From NCBI GenBank assembly GCA_002633005.1, contig NMRA01000188.1, forward strand, positions 62,001 to 126,000: 64,000 nt of DNA, given 5' to 3'. The notes under the pieces were generated by a model. That model was not told the origin of the DNA. It did no database searches and was given only the letters and a program-made list of their open reading frames with translations. The stretch comes from Phoronis australis. Taxonomy: Eukaryota; Phoronida; Phoronidae. Below are positions 36,770-48,039 of this stretch, piece after piece. Each line of letters opens with the position of its first letter. Position 1 is the stretch's first letter. Made by a program: the position numbers and the translations under genes.

Positions 36770-39501
36770 CTTTAACTAGAGTCTTGGTTGCAACTCATTG
36801 TGGGCACACTTTGGAAAAAGTGGACTTTCATGAACGTGAATGTCCATAAAATGCTTAGATAGACTTCTCCACTTCTCCAACGCCAATTCGCCATTTCCGT
36901 CGCTGGACGTGGCACACCATTAGAGATGGTTATTGATAGCCAGGTCTTTACATCAGGGTACTTCTTCCCCACTACAACCAACTTTTTGTTCAGGCCTAAA
37001 ATAAAGCAATACTTGGCACTTTATCTGAAAACCGTTGCATATCTCGTGAACATTAAGCCACGTATCCTTGAAATATAACAGTTTTAAGTTCACGCTTGGC
37101 TGTTCTATAGCCTTATACTTCATTGGAGTCTTCCCTTCACAACCAGTTGATCTGGATTGTTTTCCAATCTCCATCAAAGTACTACTACATCTGTTTCGCG
37201 CAAGATAATAGCAAGTAGTATTTTGACAAGAGAAAGGAGCAAAGGCAAGACTACAGTCAATCAGAAACACTTCGCCTGCCTATTACCTTTGGAAACATGC
37301 CAGATGTCAAAAATGATAATCAGGCTTCCAGTGGTCCCTGATCCACGCATTAATTTGAGGGTGACGATCTGTGATTATGGTGACTTTTTCTGGTGAAGCC
37401 TTCCAAACAACTTATGCTTGCACCTCTTCAACCCCTCCAATTCCATATGATAGGAGACCAACCTCATTTCTCTGTAAGCACGAGCATAACAACGTATAAT
37501 ATGTGCCCACATTGATGTTTCAGAAATGACACAGCTACATGAATGATTCAATAAGTTCAAGTAGGAAATAAATTTGATATCCTAAAGTTATTTAATTTTA
37601 AGCTCAACATGGCAGATAAACAAAATCTTATTCTGCCCCATTTCTTAACAAAAACAATGTGCTTCATGGCTTGCATTAACAACACACACAGTAGTTAATT
37701 TACAACGTAGTAGCACTTTGAAAGTATAAGTGGTATTTGGCTGAACTTGAAGAACGTGTTAATTTAGCTTAATAATAGTCAAACATGACGAGCAGAGCAT
37801 CACTAGAATCAAAGTCCGACACAAACGGTACCAAAAGGAGTAATGGTGGGTTACTTAGGACAATTTGTTACTTAACATATGAAGGCCAACATTTTTAGTA
37901 TGCCGTGACATGTGTATCACCTGCACAAGTTCCATTGCTAAGATTTAGTTGCGCTCAAGGTCCATCATCGTGTAGCTGCCATATTTTGCGGCATGACCAG
38001 GGCTAAAATATAACGTGATGGCAATGAGAATCAGTCAGATTATAGGCATTATTGTATTAAATGACTATCTGAATAAAGATATTCTACTTTCACTGCAGAA
38101 TACACAACCGTACTATTAATTATTATTATCTTTAAAAACAATGAAAGAAAATAGATATAAATCACAAAATGAGAAAATAGTACATTCCCAAGATATGTGA
38201 AAAAAATATTTTGTCACCTCTAACGACCAGGCTATCATTTGCAGCACAGAGCACACACCTTCAAAGCAATCAGCACATTAATATGTACATAACTTCTATC
38301 CTAACTCTCACAGAGTTTCTAATTAATATTGCCTTCTTGATATGAACAGGAAGTAACCACTGCAGTACTAACCAACAAAATATAGAGAGTAATTACCTGT
38401 CACATCTTGCGTCGCCTCCTATGAGTATGTCAGGCGGTTAACTGGGGAGTAGCTCCTCCTGCTGGTCGTCCCACACTTTTTCTGCCGCATCATGTAGAAA
38501 TAGGCGCTGGTGTCGAAAGAACGTGTTGGTATGATAACATTTCATTCCAAAGGATCTCAGCAGGTTCTGCACCTTCATAATGGAACTGCCGCTAAACAAG
38601 GTGGCAGCCGATAGGAGAAGGTTCTCCTCGGGGTAGTCCTGCACAAATGGATAACCAGGGAAGCTGACACGGGTGCACCTATCTTGAATAACTACCATTG
38701 TGCCGATCATTTTTATGACGCATGCAGAAGCCCTGTTCCCAAACACCCGGCAAACATCGAACAGCTTCAACAGACAAGTTTCATACACAATTTACTTTCG
38801 ATGGACATCAGCTGCGATGAAGTCAGTCTTGGGTAATTTACTGAAAAACATGATGAATGCAATGTTTAAGTAGATTTGTATTTCATAGACGAAATGCTAA
38901 AATTAACATGGGCTTCTTCACTGTAAATTATTATAAATACCACAGAAACCAAGACAGAATAAGTGGCTAACACAAACACTAACCCTCAAACAAAATTTCA
39001 ATTGTGACTGGTAAAGATCTGCTTATTTTTTAGAAACGCCATTTTCAGATCCACTTTTTCTATACGAGGCTAACTTGTCATCCCTAAAGTCGCGCATCTA
39101 GCGCATGCGCCTATATGCAAAATAAAGTTTTTGCAAGATTTTTGCAACTGAAATGTTTCACACTGCCAGTGTATCTTAAGCTGGGGCTGAGGTGCATGCC
39201 GATGATCTACCCACTACCCGTAGTATCTATATTATATATTTGAAAAAATGCACTCACTGTGTGGCGAGGCCTTCATCGTAACGTCTCCTCCGACTGGAGT
39301 CGAAACACGAGTCCTCAAAGTGGGCACAACATAGAGCGGCCCCGGATCGAATCGCTTCGTCCACGCTGAGGTTCCAACTCTCGTTCGGCGCACGAAGCGA
39401 TGCCACTTCTGCGCAACTTTGGCGTCCTTCGGAAATTTGAACACCGAGACGTTCTCCGTCTGGCTCCTTTGGCTGCAGCCTCCGCAAGCACATCTTTTCA
39501 T
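36770..39501 (-). pseudogene. THAP-domain DNA transposase, probably Kolobok-like, spliced and dead
   Basis: Four exon-like blocks lie in order on the minus strand. Exon 1 (39501-39258) is a THAP domain, MKRCACGGCSQRSQ, with a VFKFPKD segment, and, after a one-base frame shift near 39375, SGAALCCAHFEDSCF (the Cys and His of the second zinc pair); donor ACA|GTGAGT. Exon 2 (about 38790-38397) has EENLLLSAATLFSGSS and ends GGDARCD, the likely first catalytic Asp, with TAA at 38438-38440 before it. Exon 3 (37471-37287) contains YHMELEGLKRC (frame-shifted), ITDRHPQINAWIRDH and FDIWHVSK, with the second Asp. Exon 4 (about 37010-36770) has NHL*WCA, with TAA at 36920-36922 in place of an aromatic codon, then DGNGE and FPKCAHNEL. 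The THAP plus D..DxWH..NHLxW order suggests Kolobok. Confidence 0.65.
37572..38396 (-). other. Intron of the THAP transposase pseudogene
   Basis: Between the exon 2 donor (CAG|GTAATTACT at 38396) and the exon 3 acceptor (GTGCTTACAG at 37472) there is AT-rich sequence without coding signals. The conserved SPG-type block expected just after the first catalytic Asp is not found, so one exon may be lost. Confidence 0.4.
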
Positions 39502-39719
39502 GCGTCTACGAAACTTCTCGACTCTAAATATACGTTGCTTTCACTTCACTCAATACACTTTGTCTCTGATCAGAACAATATGTCAAACGACTTGTGTTCA
39601 ACCCTGGTTGGTACCCTACTTGCCTATCCAGCACGCAGGTATCACGCAGTGGCACGCGTATTAGCATTGGTTGATGTAACCTCAGCAGTCATTGGTTAGC
39701 TTTACAACATCGTGAAAAA

Positions 39720-39858
39720 ATGGCGGACTGCGACCGATTTTTAGCCTGGTCATGCAAGAGGCGTCGCAGCAACTATTTTGTTTTTGCAGGGATGTTTAAT
39801 AGCCGCGTGCTTGAAGCACATACGTGTACAATAAACGCATATCTGGCCGATTTAACAG
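39720..39858 (+). CDS. Possible first coding exon, head-to-head with the THAP transposase
   Basis: An ATG in a strong context (AAAAAATGGCGGAC, which is also a YY1-like motif) opens a frame starting MADCDRFLAWSCKRRRSN and running 46 codons to a very good splice donor, AACAG|GTATGT at 39859. Unspliced, the frame ends after 59 codons. It begins 218 bp from the ATG of the minus-strand THAP gene, so the gap could be a bidirectional promoter. No homology is recognised and no downstream exon could be assigned, so it may be chance. Confidence 0.3.
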
Positions 39859-40579
39859 GTATGTTATTCATACTGTATGAATACAGGACATTATCGTAAA
39901 CAAAAGCCATCGGCAGTAGAGAAATGCTCTCGGAAAAGGCGCAATCACAATTTCTAGGATTCACATTTCCTGAACATGAATTTTTAGCACCAATTTGTCT
40001 GTACAACAGACAACATTTACACTTCAGTTCATCGATAATGCCAGTTTGTTTGCTTAAAACACTGCCTGTTGAGAATTTGACTAGCCCTAGCCAACTAGAA
40101 ACGCCGGTGTAAAAAAATTACCCGAGGAAAATTAAGTGATACTTGCGTGCTGGCTACTGACCACCTAGCGGCACGCAGGGAACCAGCGAGAGGTTCAACC
40201 TATGCCGTTGAGCATAATTATTATTTTTCTAATTTTTGAGTGTTTCTTTGTGAGCTGTGCACTTAAGGCACTGAAATCAAGTAAGATATAACAAAATTTA
40301 TTTTGATGTACTAGAGTCATCTTGTGTATAATTTAAAGTGAATTCGAACCAGTCAATGACGAATTGCGCACACCCATCCATGGGGCAAAACTTGACAATC
40401 GCAAAAACGCAAAAACCAGCATGCCAGCTGCCTTTTCTGATTCCAACTTTTTGGTCGCGTCCAGGCATTGTAGATGGGCCCAGGTTTCCTAGCTCCTGTA
40501 ATACCGTCTGTGAGTTCAAACATGGTCTAACTTAATGTGATCTCTTGGAAACGTTACTCCCCTGGAAGCGCCATTCTAT

Positions 40580-40640
40580 CCGGGCAAGCTATTACCCTGA
40601 AGGGACTTTACGTCGAAGGACCGTTGCTCCGAAGACGTTT
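40580..40640. repeat. Short tandem array with 16-bp period (second copy)
   Basis: CCGGGCA at 40580, CTGAAGG at 40597, TCGAAGG at 40613 and CCGAAG at 40629 step by about 16 bp, as at 8257-8330. Confidence 0.5.
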
Positions 40641-40733
40641 CGTCGACTCAATTATAAGGTTCTCGTATTTCTGCCGGTGTAGTCCAGATCTTTTTTGGAA
40701 TTTGGGTGGCTGACTCCCTCGGATTTTCCTCGA

Positions 40734-40798
40734 AATTGGACGACAACACAGACAACACAATCAATCTTTGATTGTGTTGTCTGTGTTGTCGCCCAATT
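40734..40798. repeat. Near-perfect 31-bp inverted repeat with a 3-nt loop
   Basis: Arms at 40734-40764 and 40768-40798 pair with a single mismatch (40740/40792); 24 bp next to the loop (40741-40764 with 40768-40791) are perfect. The loop is TCT. The arms are built of ACAACACAGACAACACAA-type sequence. Such a structure is unusually stable as a cruciform or RNA hairpin. Confidence 0.9.
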
Positions 40799-41186
40799 AC
40801 CCCGTTACTAATATTATTCGAATACTTTGATGTTATTTGTTCCGGCTTCTGATGCTAAAAACTGGAACTTAAATTTTCTGTCAAAGGTTCCAGAAGGTTC
40901 TAGAATTTTCCTGAACTCGACCCTGCCCTCTACCACCAAAGAGGTCATCTGCAATCGATATAAAGTAATTCAATTTCATTAAATTTCGTCATCCTGCTAC
41001 ACAGCAATTAACCCATATCATTACCGGCCCATCCAGGCAGCTCATTACAGTCTTCTGCGTGGGAATTATTGCATGCGGACAAATCAAAAGTCGTTGAAGC
41101 AGTGAAAACGTCAATTACATCCCAGTTTGCAACGCATTACACGTATGGCTAAGACAGCAGAAGTTCAGGCACCTCCAGGTTTAAAG

Positions 41187-41680
41187 CTTTCAGGGCTAAA
41201 ACGTTCCCGTTTAGAAACAGGCTGATTGATGAAACACGTACTGGAGCTCCAATGTCCAATTTTTCAGACGTGATTTTGAGACCAGAAAAGGACCCCAGAT
41301 GGCTGTTTTCGAAAACGTGGTGGGTCAACTTGTATAGCTGACCACAATGCCCTCATTCGACAGTGGATACTAAAAGTACTGTCAGAGACTGTCTCCGAAT
41401 TTGAGAGTGATTTTTCATTACCCAGTTCTTAATTTTCGATTAGATTTCAGAGATAAAACTTTCCAGCTGGAAACAGGCCAATTGTGGTAACATGTACTGG
41501 GGCTTTCTGAAAGAACCCCAACGTCGATTTTTGGAAGTTATTTTGCGTCCCAAAAAGTCTCCAGGAGGATCTTTTAGAAACAAGTGGTGGGCTCTTTCAG
41601 AAACTTGTGTAGCCGACCACAAGGCCTTCATTCAGAAATGGACTTTGAAGCTGCTCTGAGAGGATGTCTGAGAATGAGAT
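41187..41680. repeat. Two diverged tandem units of about 258 bp
   Basis: Unit 1 from 41187 and unit 2 from about 41445 share AAACAGGC, ACTGGRGCT, TGGTGGG, AGCYGACCACAA, CATTCRRCAGTGGA-type and GACTGTCTCCGAA/GATGTCTGAGAA phrases in the same order. A weaker third unit may lie around 42060-42140. Not coding. Confidence 0.55.
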
Positions 41681-42149
41681 TTGAAAATTCCACCAGCCAT
41701 TTGTTACTACTACTTGCTCGTAATTTTCATTGACTTTTATCAACCAATTATTTTACATGATATTTTTGGTGATAAACATTTAAGAATTAACTGAGGACTA
41801 GAAGCAACGACTATATTAAAATATCGGTTACTGATGTTAAATATTATTCAGACTATCTTTGTCGATAAGCGTAGTCTGGAGACGCTCCCGATTAACTTGA
41901 ACTATTTTAAAGATCCTTTAAAAACCCAAATTGGAAAATAATGACAACTTATCCACGTTCCATAGGTATTATGCATCCGAGTGACAGGCACGCAAATGAT
42001 TTGAAAAAACGTTGGGCTTTTTTTCCAGAATTTCATGTCCATGGGGGCTTGTAGATCCTTTATTCTGAAACAGCCCCAACGGGGGCTTTCTCCTGGAGGG
42101 GACTCTTTCGGAAATCTTCGGTAACTTGTATGTTGGTGTATAATTATCA

Positions 42150-42820
42150 TTAAGAATCGGCACCCGAGCTAGGAAGAAATATCCCGATGACCCATATTTG
42201 GCTTGATGTCAAGCTTTGTGGATTTCAGATTTTCTGCGGTAGAATTTTTGGAGTGCGCACTTGCTGCGGCACTCATTCTGAGTGCTTGAGTTTGCAGCTG
42301 CATGATTGAAGTTCATTGACGAATGTCAATAAGGAAGCGTCCTTTTTATAAATGTGCTTTAAATCCAGTGCTCATGTTTATTCACAGAGGATTGAGGTAG
42401 TTGTGCATACAACAAAAATCACTCGACAGCATTACAGCATTGATTTTTGTGCACACATACAACTTTTCAATTTACTTAAGAGTCAGTACAACCTTTACCA
42501 AGTCACAATTGAACTATCCATTAACCACTTATATTTATTGCCATTACCGAGTATGCGAATTTATATCTTTTCCCATCACCTGTAAAGCAGTTAATTATTA
42601 CTAGATATTTAATTTCAAGGCGTTAGAGCTTGACAAATTCACGTTTACAACACACCCACTATACCAAGTTTGAATTACGCAGCTTCTGTTTGAATCTAGG
42701 TGCTGTGCCTCATTCAATTACAGGTATCTCTTATTACAACACATAACTTTAACCAATCGTCTCGGGAGAACCCTACCTAGAATTTGTTTGTTCACGACTA
42801 AACAACTTCAGTACTTACAA
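42150..42820. other. 3' flank of the ATP-grasp gene
   Basis: No frame of interest. The stretch would hold the 3' UTR and cleavage site of the minus-strand gene; AATTAA-type signals are common because the DNA is AT-rich, so none is singled out. Confidence 0.4.
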
Positions 42821-42829
42821 AAAGTTAAT

Positions 42830-45737
42830 TTAAAAGTTCAGCAATGCTTCTTCCATGCTCTCGAAGTACTTTGAATCAACGAGAAATTGGCATAATTTAG
42901 AGACCGCGTCACGCCTTGATTCGTCTGAAGTCATGGTTACTACTAGAACTGGGCGCACGTAATTGATGTTATCGTACATCATTTTTGTCACAGTTATCGG
43001 TCCTACATCCAACATCCTGACACCGTATTCCTTTGCGTTTAATAGCATATGCCCGTAAGCTGTTTTCAATTTCTCTCTGCGCCTGACCAAGGTGAAGTAA
43101 TAAGCAGCCAAGTGTCTTTTGGGCGCAATCTTCATCTCCTGAAGAGAAAGTTCAACCCCACAGCGGAGTTTTGCATGTATGATCAGAGGATCATTAGTGT
43201 AGACTTCTTCAAATAATGTAAACAATCTATTTCCTGCAGGACGTGGGTTGATTTCAATTAACCTGGGCGACCCGCCACCTTTGATACGTATAAATTCGGC
43301 GTTGTAGATACCGTGGCGAAGACCGACAGCCAGACAGCACTGATACGAAGCTTCGATCAATTCCTCATGCACTTTCGTTGAAGCGCCGGGAATGATGACT
43401 GAAGTGTTCCAAAATTCCGGAAGTGGGGGAGGGCCTCTCTCAACAACAAAGCCACCAACAAGTTTTCCTTTCGAAATCGTCACGTCAATTCCATACTTGA
43501 TACCATCCAGATATTCCATTACGAGTACCTGAAGTAAATAGAGATCTTAAGTTAACGACTCGGTATTCGTTAGGTGGCGCTAATAAAAAATCACGTTTTT
43601 ATTAAGGTAAAAATCTGAGTAGTGTTCCTCCAGGGAAAAGCTTATTTGATAACGTGCTGCGCTTGACAATATCTGGTGATCTTGTGTTTTGTGAGATTTT
43701 TGTGTCCATAGAACGCGATCACGATCAGTGGCACTGAAGGCACCTGTGTTGTTGTGTGTCTCTTGTGATTCAATGCGAGTACATGTATTTCGTTGAGTAT
43801 GACTCTCATTCAAAGAAACATCTAGTAAAATTCTATTTTTCTCATTATGTTTTAAGTTTGGCCCTACTAAAAAATCAATGAGCTCCACAAAAATTGCCCA
43901 TCCATTTAGAACTACATGATTCACGAGCAAAAAGGTTTTCAAAAGACAGAAAACTCCTTTGTTTACCGAGTCCTCTCGAACTGAGTGACATAAAACTTAG
44001 ACTATGGCTTAAATGGTACGAGAACTATAAGAAACTTGTTAGCATCGAACTGTCTTTCGCTGTTTCTGCCGATAGCTTGCTGTAGTGTATGATTAGAAGT
44101 ACGTAACTACCTATAAATTTACCACACCATCTAACCTAAAGCACTGAAAATCACACCTTACCGACTGAGTTTGCGCCAGTTTTTCACACGCTGCTGTTCC
44201 ATATGTCATACCAGTGGTCAGTTCACTGAAGAATTCCAAACACTTGGCCGTGTCGTAGAGAACTTTGCAACCGACAGAGCCGCTTCCACACAGGGGCTTC
44301 ATGACAACAGGTAACGTTAATTTGGCTAACGCTGCCAGTAATTCTTTCTCAGTGTTTACAGAGTAACTAGGCACGCCATACTGAAATAAAATGAGACTGC
44401 TGCTGATATATCTAGATGACAATTCGGATAAATTCAAATTGGGAGGAAGTGTGTGGAGGGTTATCCTACTGGCCTTTTAAACAAGTCTGATATATGATTA
44501 TAATGCCAAACTCCTCTGTTCACCAAGTTCCAGTCACCGGTGACGGCAAACATGACTATCCAGAAAGATGGAACAAGTCAGTCGGCCTGCATATAGGCCT
44601 AGCTGCTTTCCGTTGGCAAGTTGCTTGTCTGTCTTGGGAAATTCAAGCAAGTAGGCCACTGACAACTATTGTAACGAGGTATGCGACAGCCATAACTATG
44701 CCTTTGGCTGTGCATTCCTAACTCTCACTCCGGTCGTCACTGGGTCTTTCCCCGATTGTAATCCCTTAGATTTCTTCCATGGAATTCTCAGATTGTTGCT
44801 TGTGAATTTACTCACTATAAAGTATGGCCTTCCTCTGCCTAGTTATGTTTTTGAACTAAATATCTACTCACCTTCGCACTTTCTGGGGTTCTAAGCACGC
44901 ATTCCTGAGTAAGATCCTTCAGGAAACACGCCATGGAACTTTCGTAGCTGTCCCCCGGAATGCCGAGTTTTTCACAAACGTAATTTCCAACTACGCTCGG
45001 GAATTCGCCAAAGAAGAAGCCAGCATTTGCCTGAAGATAATATAGGATATCTTGTAAACCACCAGATGCAACGCTTGCAAAGTGGCATTTTGTGTTTTAT
45101 CGCCATGACGTACAGGACTGGCTTCAGCGGGTTTCTTTTCTACTTGAAATCTGTGTCGGGAACAGTCGTGCATTAAAAGCGGAACAGTTTTGAAAATGGC
45201 TGTATACAAAATGTGCGCAATTTTTTACGTCCCACAACTTTTCGGTGCAGTCAACTGTTCGGTAGGCCTACTCTCTGTATATTTTTCACAATAATAGAAA
45301 AGCGTTATATAATGAAAACAAATATTTAAGCCTGGGACGTTCTGTTCATGATTTTCTTAGAGTAACTTAGAACTTCCGTCCATATATTGAGGTCTAAGTC
45401 CTAATCATTTGTAATAAGCAATCACTTACGTTGATATTCTTCTCTTTCAGCCATTTGATTATTCCGGCACTGACCTCTTCAACCGTACGGCCATCTTCTT
45501 TTTCGTGGATCAGGCCGTCAACATTAAACTCATCAACGATTCCCAAAGCCTTCATTTTTTACACCAGGAGCGGTTCTCTTCGTTATTTTGAAATATCACA
45601 CAAAGTGATTTAAGTCCCATTCTCTTTATTTTAGCCCAGAAAGATATTTGCATCTCTTCATCTGTAGTTATGAAGGTTCGGTTTCGAATACACAAAAGCG
45701 TTTTGTCACCTAGAGGTCCAAAGGGTTTGTTCTCCAT
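42830..45737 (-). CDS. ATP-grasp ligase, carnosine-synthase-like (four exons)
   Basis: Exons, in gene order: 45737-45430, 45030-44872, 44380-44162, 43528-42830. All introns have GT/AG ends and all junctions are phase 0, giving about 461 residues once the one-base gap near 45554 is allowed for. Exon 1 starts in a good context (CCATGG), MENKPFGPLGDKTLL. Exon 2 reads ANAGFFFGEFPSVVGNYVC and LGIPGDSYES, the pre-ATP-grasp domain. Exon 3 has VVMKPLCGSGSVGCKV, the lysine and glycine-rich nucleotide loop. Exon 4 has VMEYLDGIKYGIDVT, then RLIEINPRPAGNRLF with the metal-binding Glu and Asn, and ends with the C-terminal part. The family joins a carboxylate to an amine with ATP in the cytosol; carnosine synthase is the best-known animal relative, but the substrate here is unknown. 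Confidence 0.8.
43529..44161 (-). other. Intron 3 of the ATP-grasp gene
   Basis: Bounded by the donor TCG|GTAAGGTGTG and the acceptor TTTACTTCAG|GTACTC. A frame of 120 codons lies inside (43942-43580) but has no family resemblance, and it is not needed for the coding phase. Confidence 0.75.
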
Positions 45738-46139
45738 GGCTGGAATATTGAAATACATTAATTACCATTAGTTGAACCACCTGGTGCCTGATTTGACACT
45801 ACAAGAAAGTAGCGTAGTATACATTACATGCCAATAACATCTCCCATAGAATTCGTAAGATTAAAGGGGTCCAGACATCAAAATACAACAAAATGGAAGT
45901 TTAACTTTTAGGGATAATTGAAGCTATAACCACAAGACCGTATTGGAGGGTGGGTGCGGGGGGCACGGGAGTGCGATCGAGATGCTGCCCCCAGGAAAAG
46001 TTCCAGCTCTATCCTTCCTGCTACGTTACCAATAGGTTATCCTTAAAATTCAGCCCCTGTAGCTTAGAAACAATGTTTATCCGAGTTTTCTTTCAAAAAA
46101 TCCCGTCGTTGGCACTGCTCCCTGTTCACAACATTCTGT

Positions 46140-46865
46140 AACAAATGGCTTAGATCTATCTCTGGTCTATGATAATGCAGTTGGTGCAACACCTCAAAGA
46201 ATGTGGAAGTTATTGAGAGCAATTTGGAAATCAGGAACATTCCAAAGCGCGTGGGACAGGACCGAGGGTTGTTTCACTTCGAAGAAAGCAACGACAAAGG
46301 TAATGGAGGACTTTCGACCAATTTATCTTCTCTGCCATAGTGTAGCGACAGATGGTAGCATATGCATTGGGAAATGGATATATCAGCCCCCAGGCGCTGA
46401 AAAGGGGGATTTCAGGTTACTCTGGCTGTACAAGTAACACAATCATGCTTTCAACACTCATCAGAGAATACAAGCAACAAGCTAAAGATTTGGCGACCAT
46501 ATGGCTGGATTTAAAGAGCGCTTACAGATCTATACCTCATCTGTCAATAGAATTAGCCATGAGGACGCCTGAAATACCAGAGAAAGTTCATCTACTTATT
46601 CTCAACTGCTTTTAGAGAATACGGATGAGATTAACTGAGAAAGACTTCACGACGAACTGGCAGCCATTGGAAATGGGAACTGTGATCCTGTGCACCTTAT
46701 CCATTTTATTGTTCGTGATAGGGATAAACACCTTACTAGAAAGAGCCAGTAAGGAATTCAGAGGTCCACTTTTCCAAGGGTGAGGACTACCAGTGATCAT
46801 GGCATTCGTGGACGACCTAAGCCTTACTACCAGCTTCACCCTTGTAGCAGCATGGCTGAAGAAGT
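46140..46865 (+). mobile_element. Reverse transcriptase fragment of a non-LTR retroelement
   Basis: Read across two or three frames, the fragment shows PQRMWKLLRAIWKSGTFQ, DFRPIYLL, a KRGISGYSGCTSNT segment, TIWLDLKSAYRSIPH (the finger/palm region with the first catalytic Asp) and, at about 46805-46830, AFVDDLSL (the FxDD catalytic box). The order is that of the palm of LINE reverse transcriptases. The WLDLxxAYxSIPH and xGCxxxT wording recalls the site-specific R2/NeSL-like group, but that is a judgement from memory. Frame changes near 46400 and a stop at 46613 show that it is dead. It lies 0.4 kb upstream of the ATP-grasp gene. Confidence 0.75.
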
Positions 46866-47339
46866 TTTTTTTCGGGTATTTTATCATTTATATACACAAA
46901 AGGTACCGAGAGTGGCGTACATGAAGTAATATCCCACGAGACATTATTCCGCGTTTCGACCGAGAAAATGATGACATTGAATTCATTGGAGAAGCGTTGG
47001 AAATACATGTTGTTCATATGTAGGTTGTAATATAAAATCTTTATCAATTTCAAAATGGTTAAAAGTATGTTGTTCTTTTAGTAGGAGTTCAGAGTATAGT
47101 AGTATGCATTCTGGCCGAGAGGAGGCGCTGCTTTCTTGTGTCTGTCTCCCCACCTCACGTCCTAATATGTTTCACTTTTCTTGTCCAGTAACTTCAAATG
47201 AACAGACCCCAATCAAATTATTCAGTATTTGCCTAGTATTGTTGTTTTTTGAAAAACGGTTTTCTGTGCCAAATTTTGCAAAAACTCAAATTCTCAAGTA
47301 CGTGCAAGTCAAACCTTGGAAACTTTTTAGATTCAGTTT

Positions 47340-47670
47340 TGTCAGTTCCTCAAATTCTCCACAAAAAAATATTACGCTCTGCCGGAAACGACATTTGTAA
47401 TATGTGTAGGTCTTTGTTTTTATTTGATCACGTTGTTTGTTTTTGGCTTTCAAACTTGCCGAATAGTCTCTCTTATCTGCAAAATACAGGAAAAAGCCAG
47501 TCGAGCTCACTGCCCAACTCACTGGTTCTGCAAGTCAGCACTTGTTCTGTGTTCAGATCTAGTCGAGCTAGTGTATACCGGGTCGAGGGTGTTTTGGGTC
47601 GTAGGTCGTGGCGTCGAGGGAGCCCTGGGTCAAGGGGATCGAGGGCTGTGGGGGTCGAGGGGTGGAAGGG
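47340..47670. mobile_element. Element with inverted minisatellite arms, partial copy 3
   Basis: It shares the half-core with 5585-5830 and carries only the right arm (about 47577-47670, GGTCGTAGGTCGTGGCGTCGAGG-type units). The left arm and most of the core, present at 5135-5580 in unit A, are missing, so this copy is a deletion derivative. Confidence 0.55.
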
Positions 47671-47879
47671 GTCTTAGACACTTCACCCTAAGTCCTTTAT
47701 TTGATAGCAAGCAATGTCACCGAAACAAACGAACACAAGTGCGCGCACGCGCTGCGCAACATGACTTGCGTGATTAGTCATGTTATAACCCAGCGGTGCA
47801 TTCGACGAATTTTTTTCATACTCATATCAATTTGCCATAAAAAGTAATCTAGTTCTCAGCACGAAATAAGTCAACATAC

Positions 47880-47965
47880 CTTAATGATAAAGAGACACCT
47901 CGAGAGCAGGATTCCACCAGCGGTTAAGATCAAAATGTCAATTGCAATTTGAGCAACGTAATATA
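47880..47965 (-). other. Exon-like segment, copy 3
   Basis: The minus-strand frame reads AIDILILTAGGILLSRCLF and ends at the donor AAG|GTATGTTGAC. It lies about 2.1 kb upstream of the ATP-grasp gene's ATG exon, which itself follows a good acceptor (ATATTCCAG|CCATGG). The arrangement would allow it to be that gene's untranslated first exon. Confidence 0.35.
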
Positions 47966-48039
47966 TTTATTGCTGATCGTAATACTGGTAATCAAACTGA
48001 GCTGTGAATATTAAATTATGGTAGAGGGGTAATCAATAA

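Noticed and set aside
43580-43942. 120-codon frame on the minus strand between exons 3 and 4 of the ATP-grasp gene
   Set aside because: It lies wholly inside an intron whose borders give perfect phase, and it has no domain.
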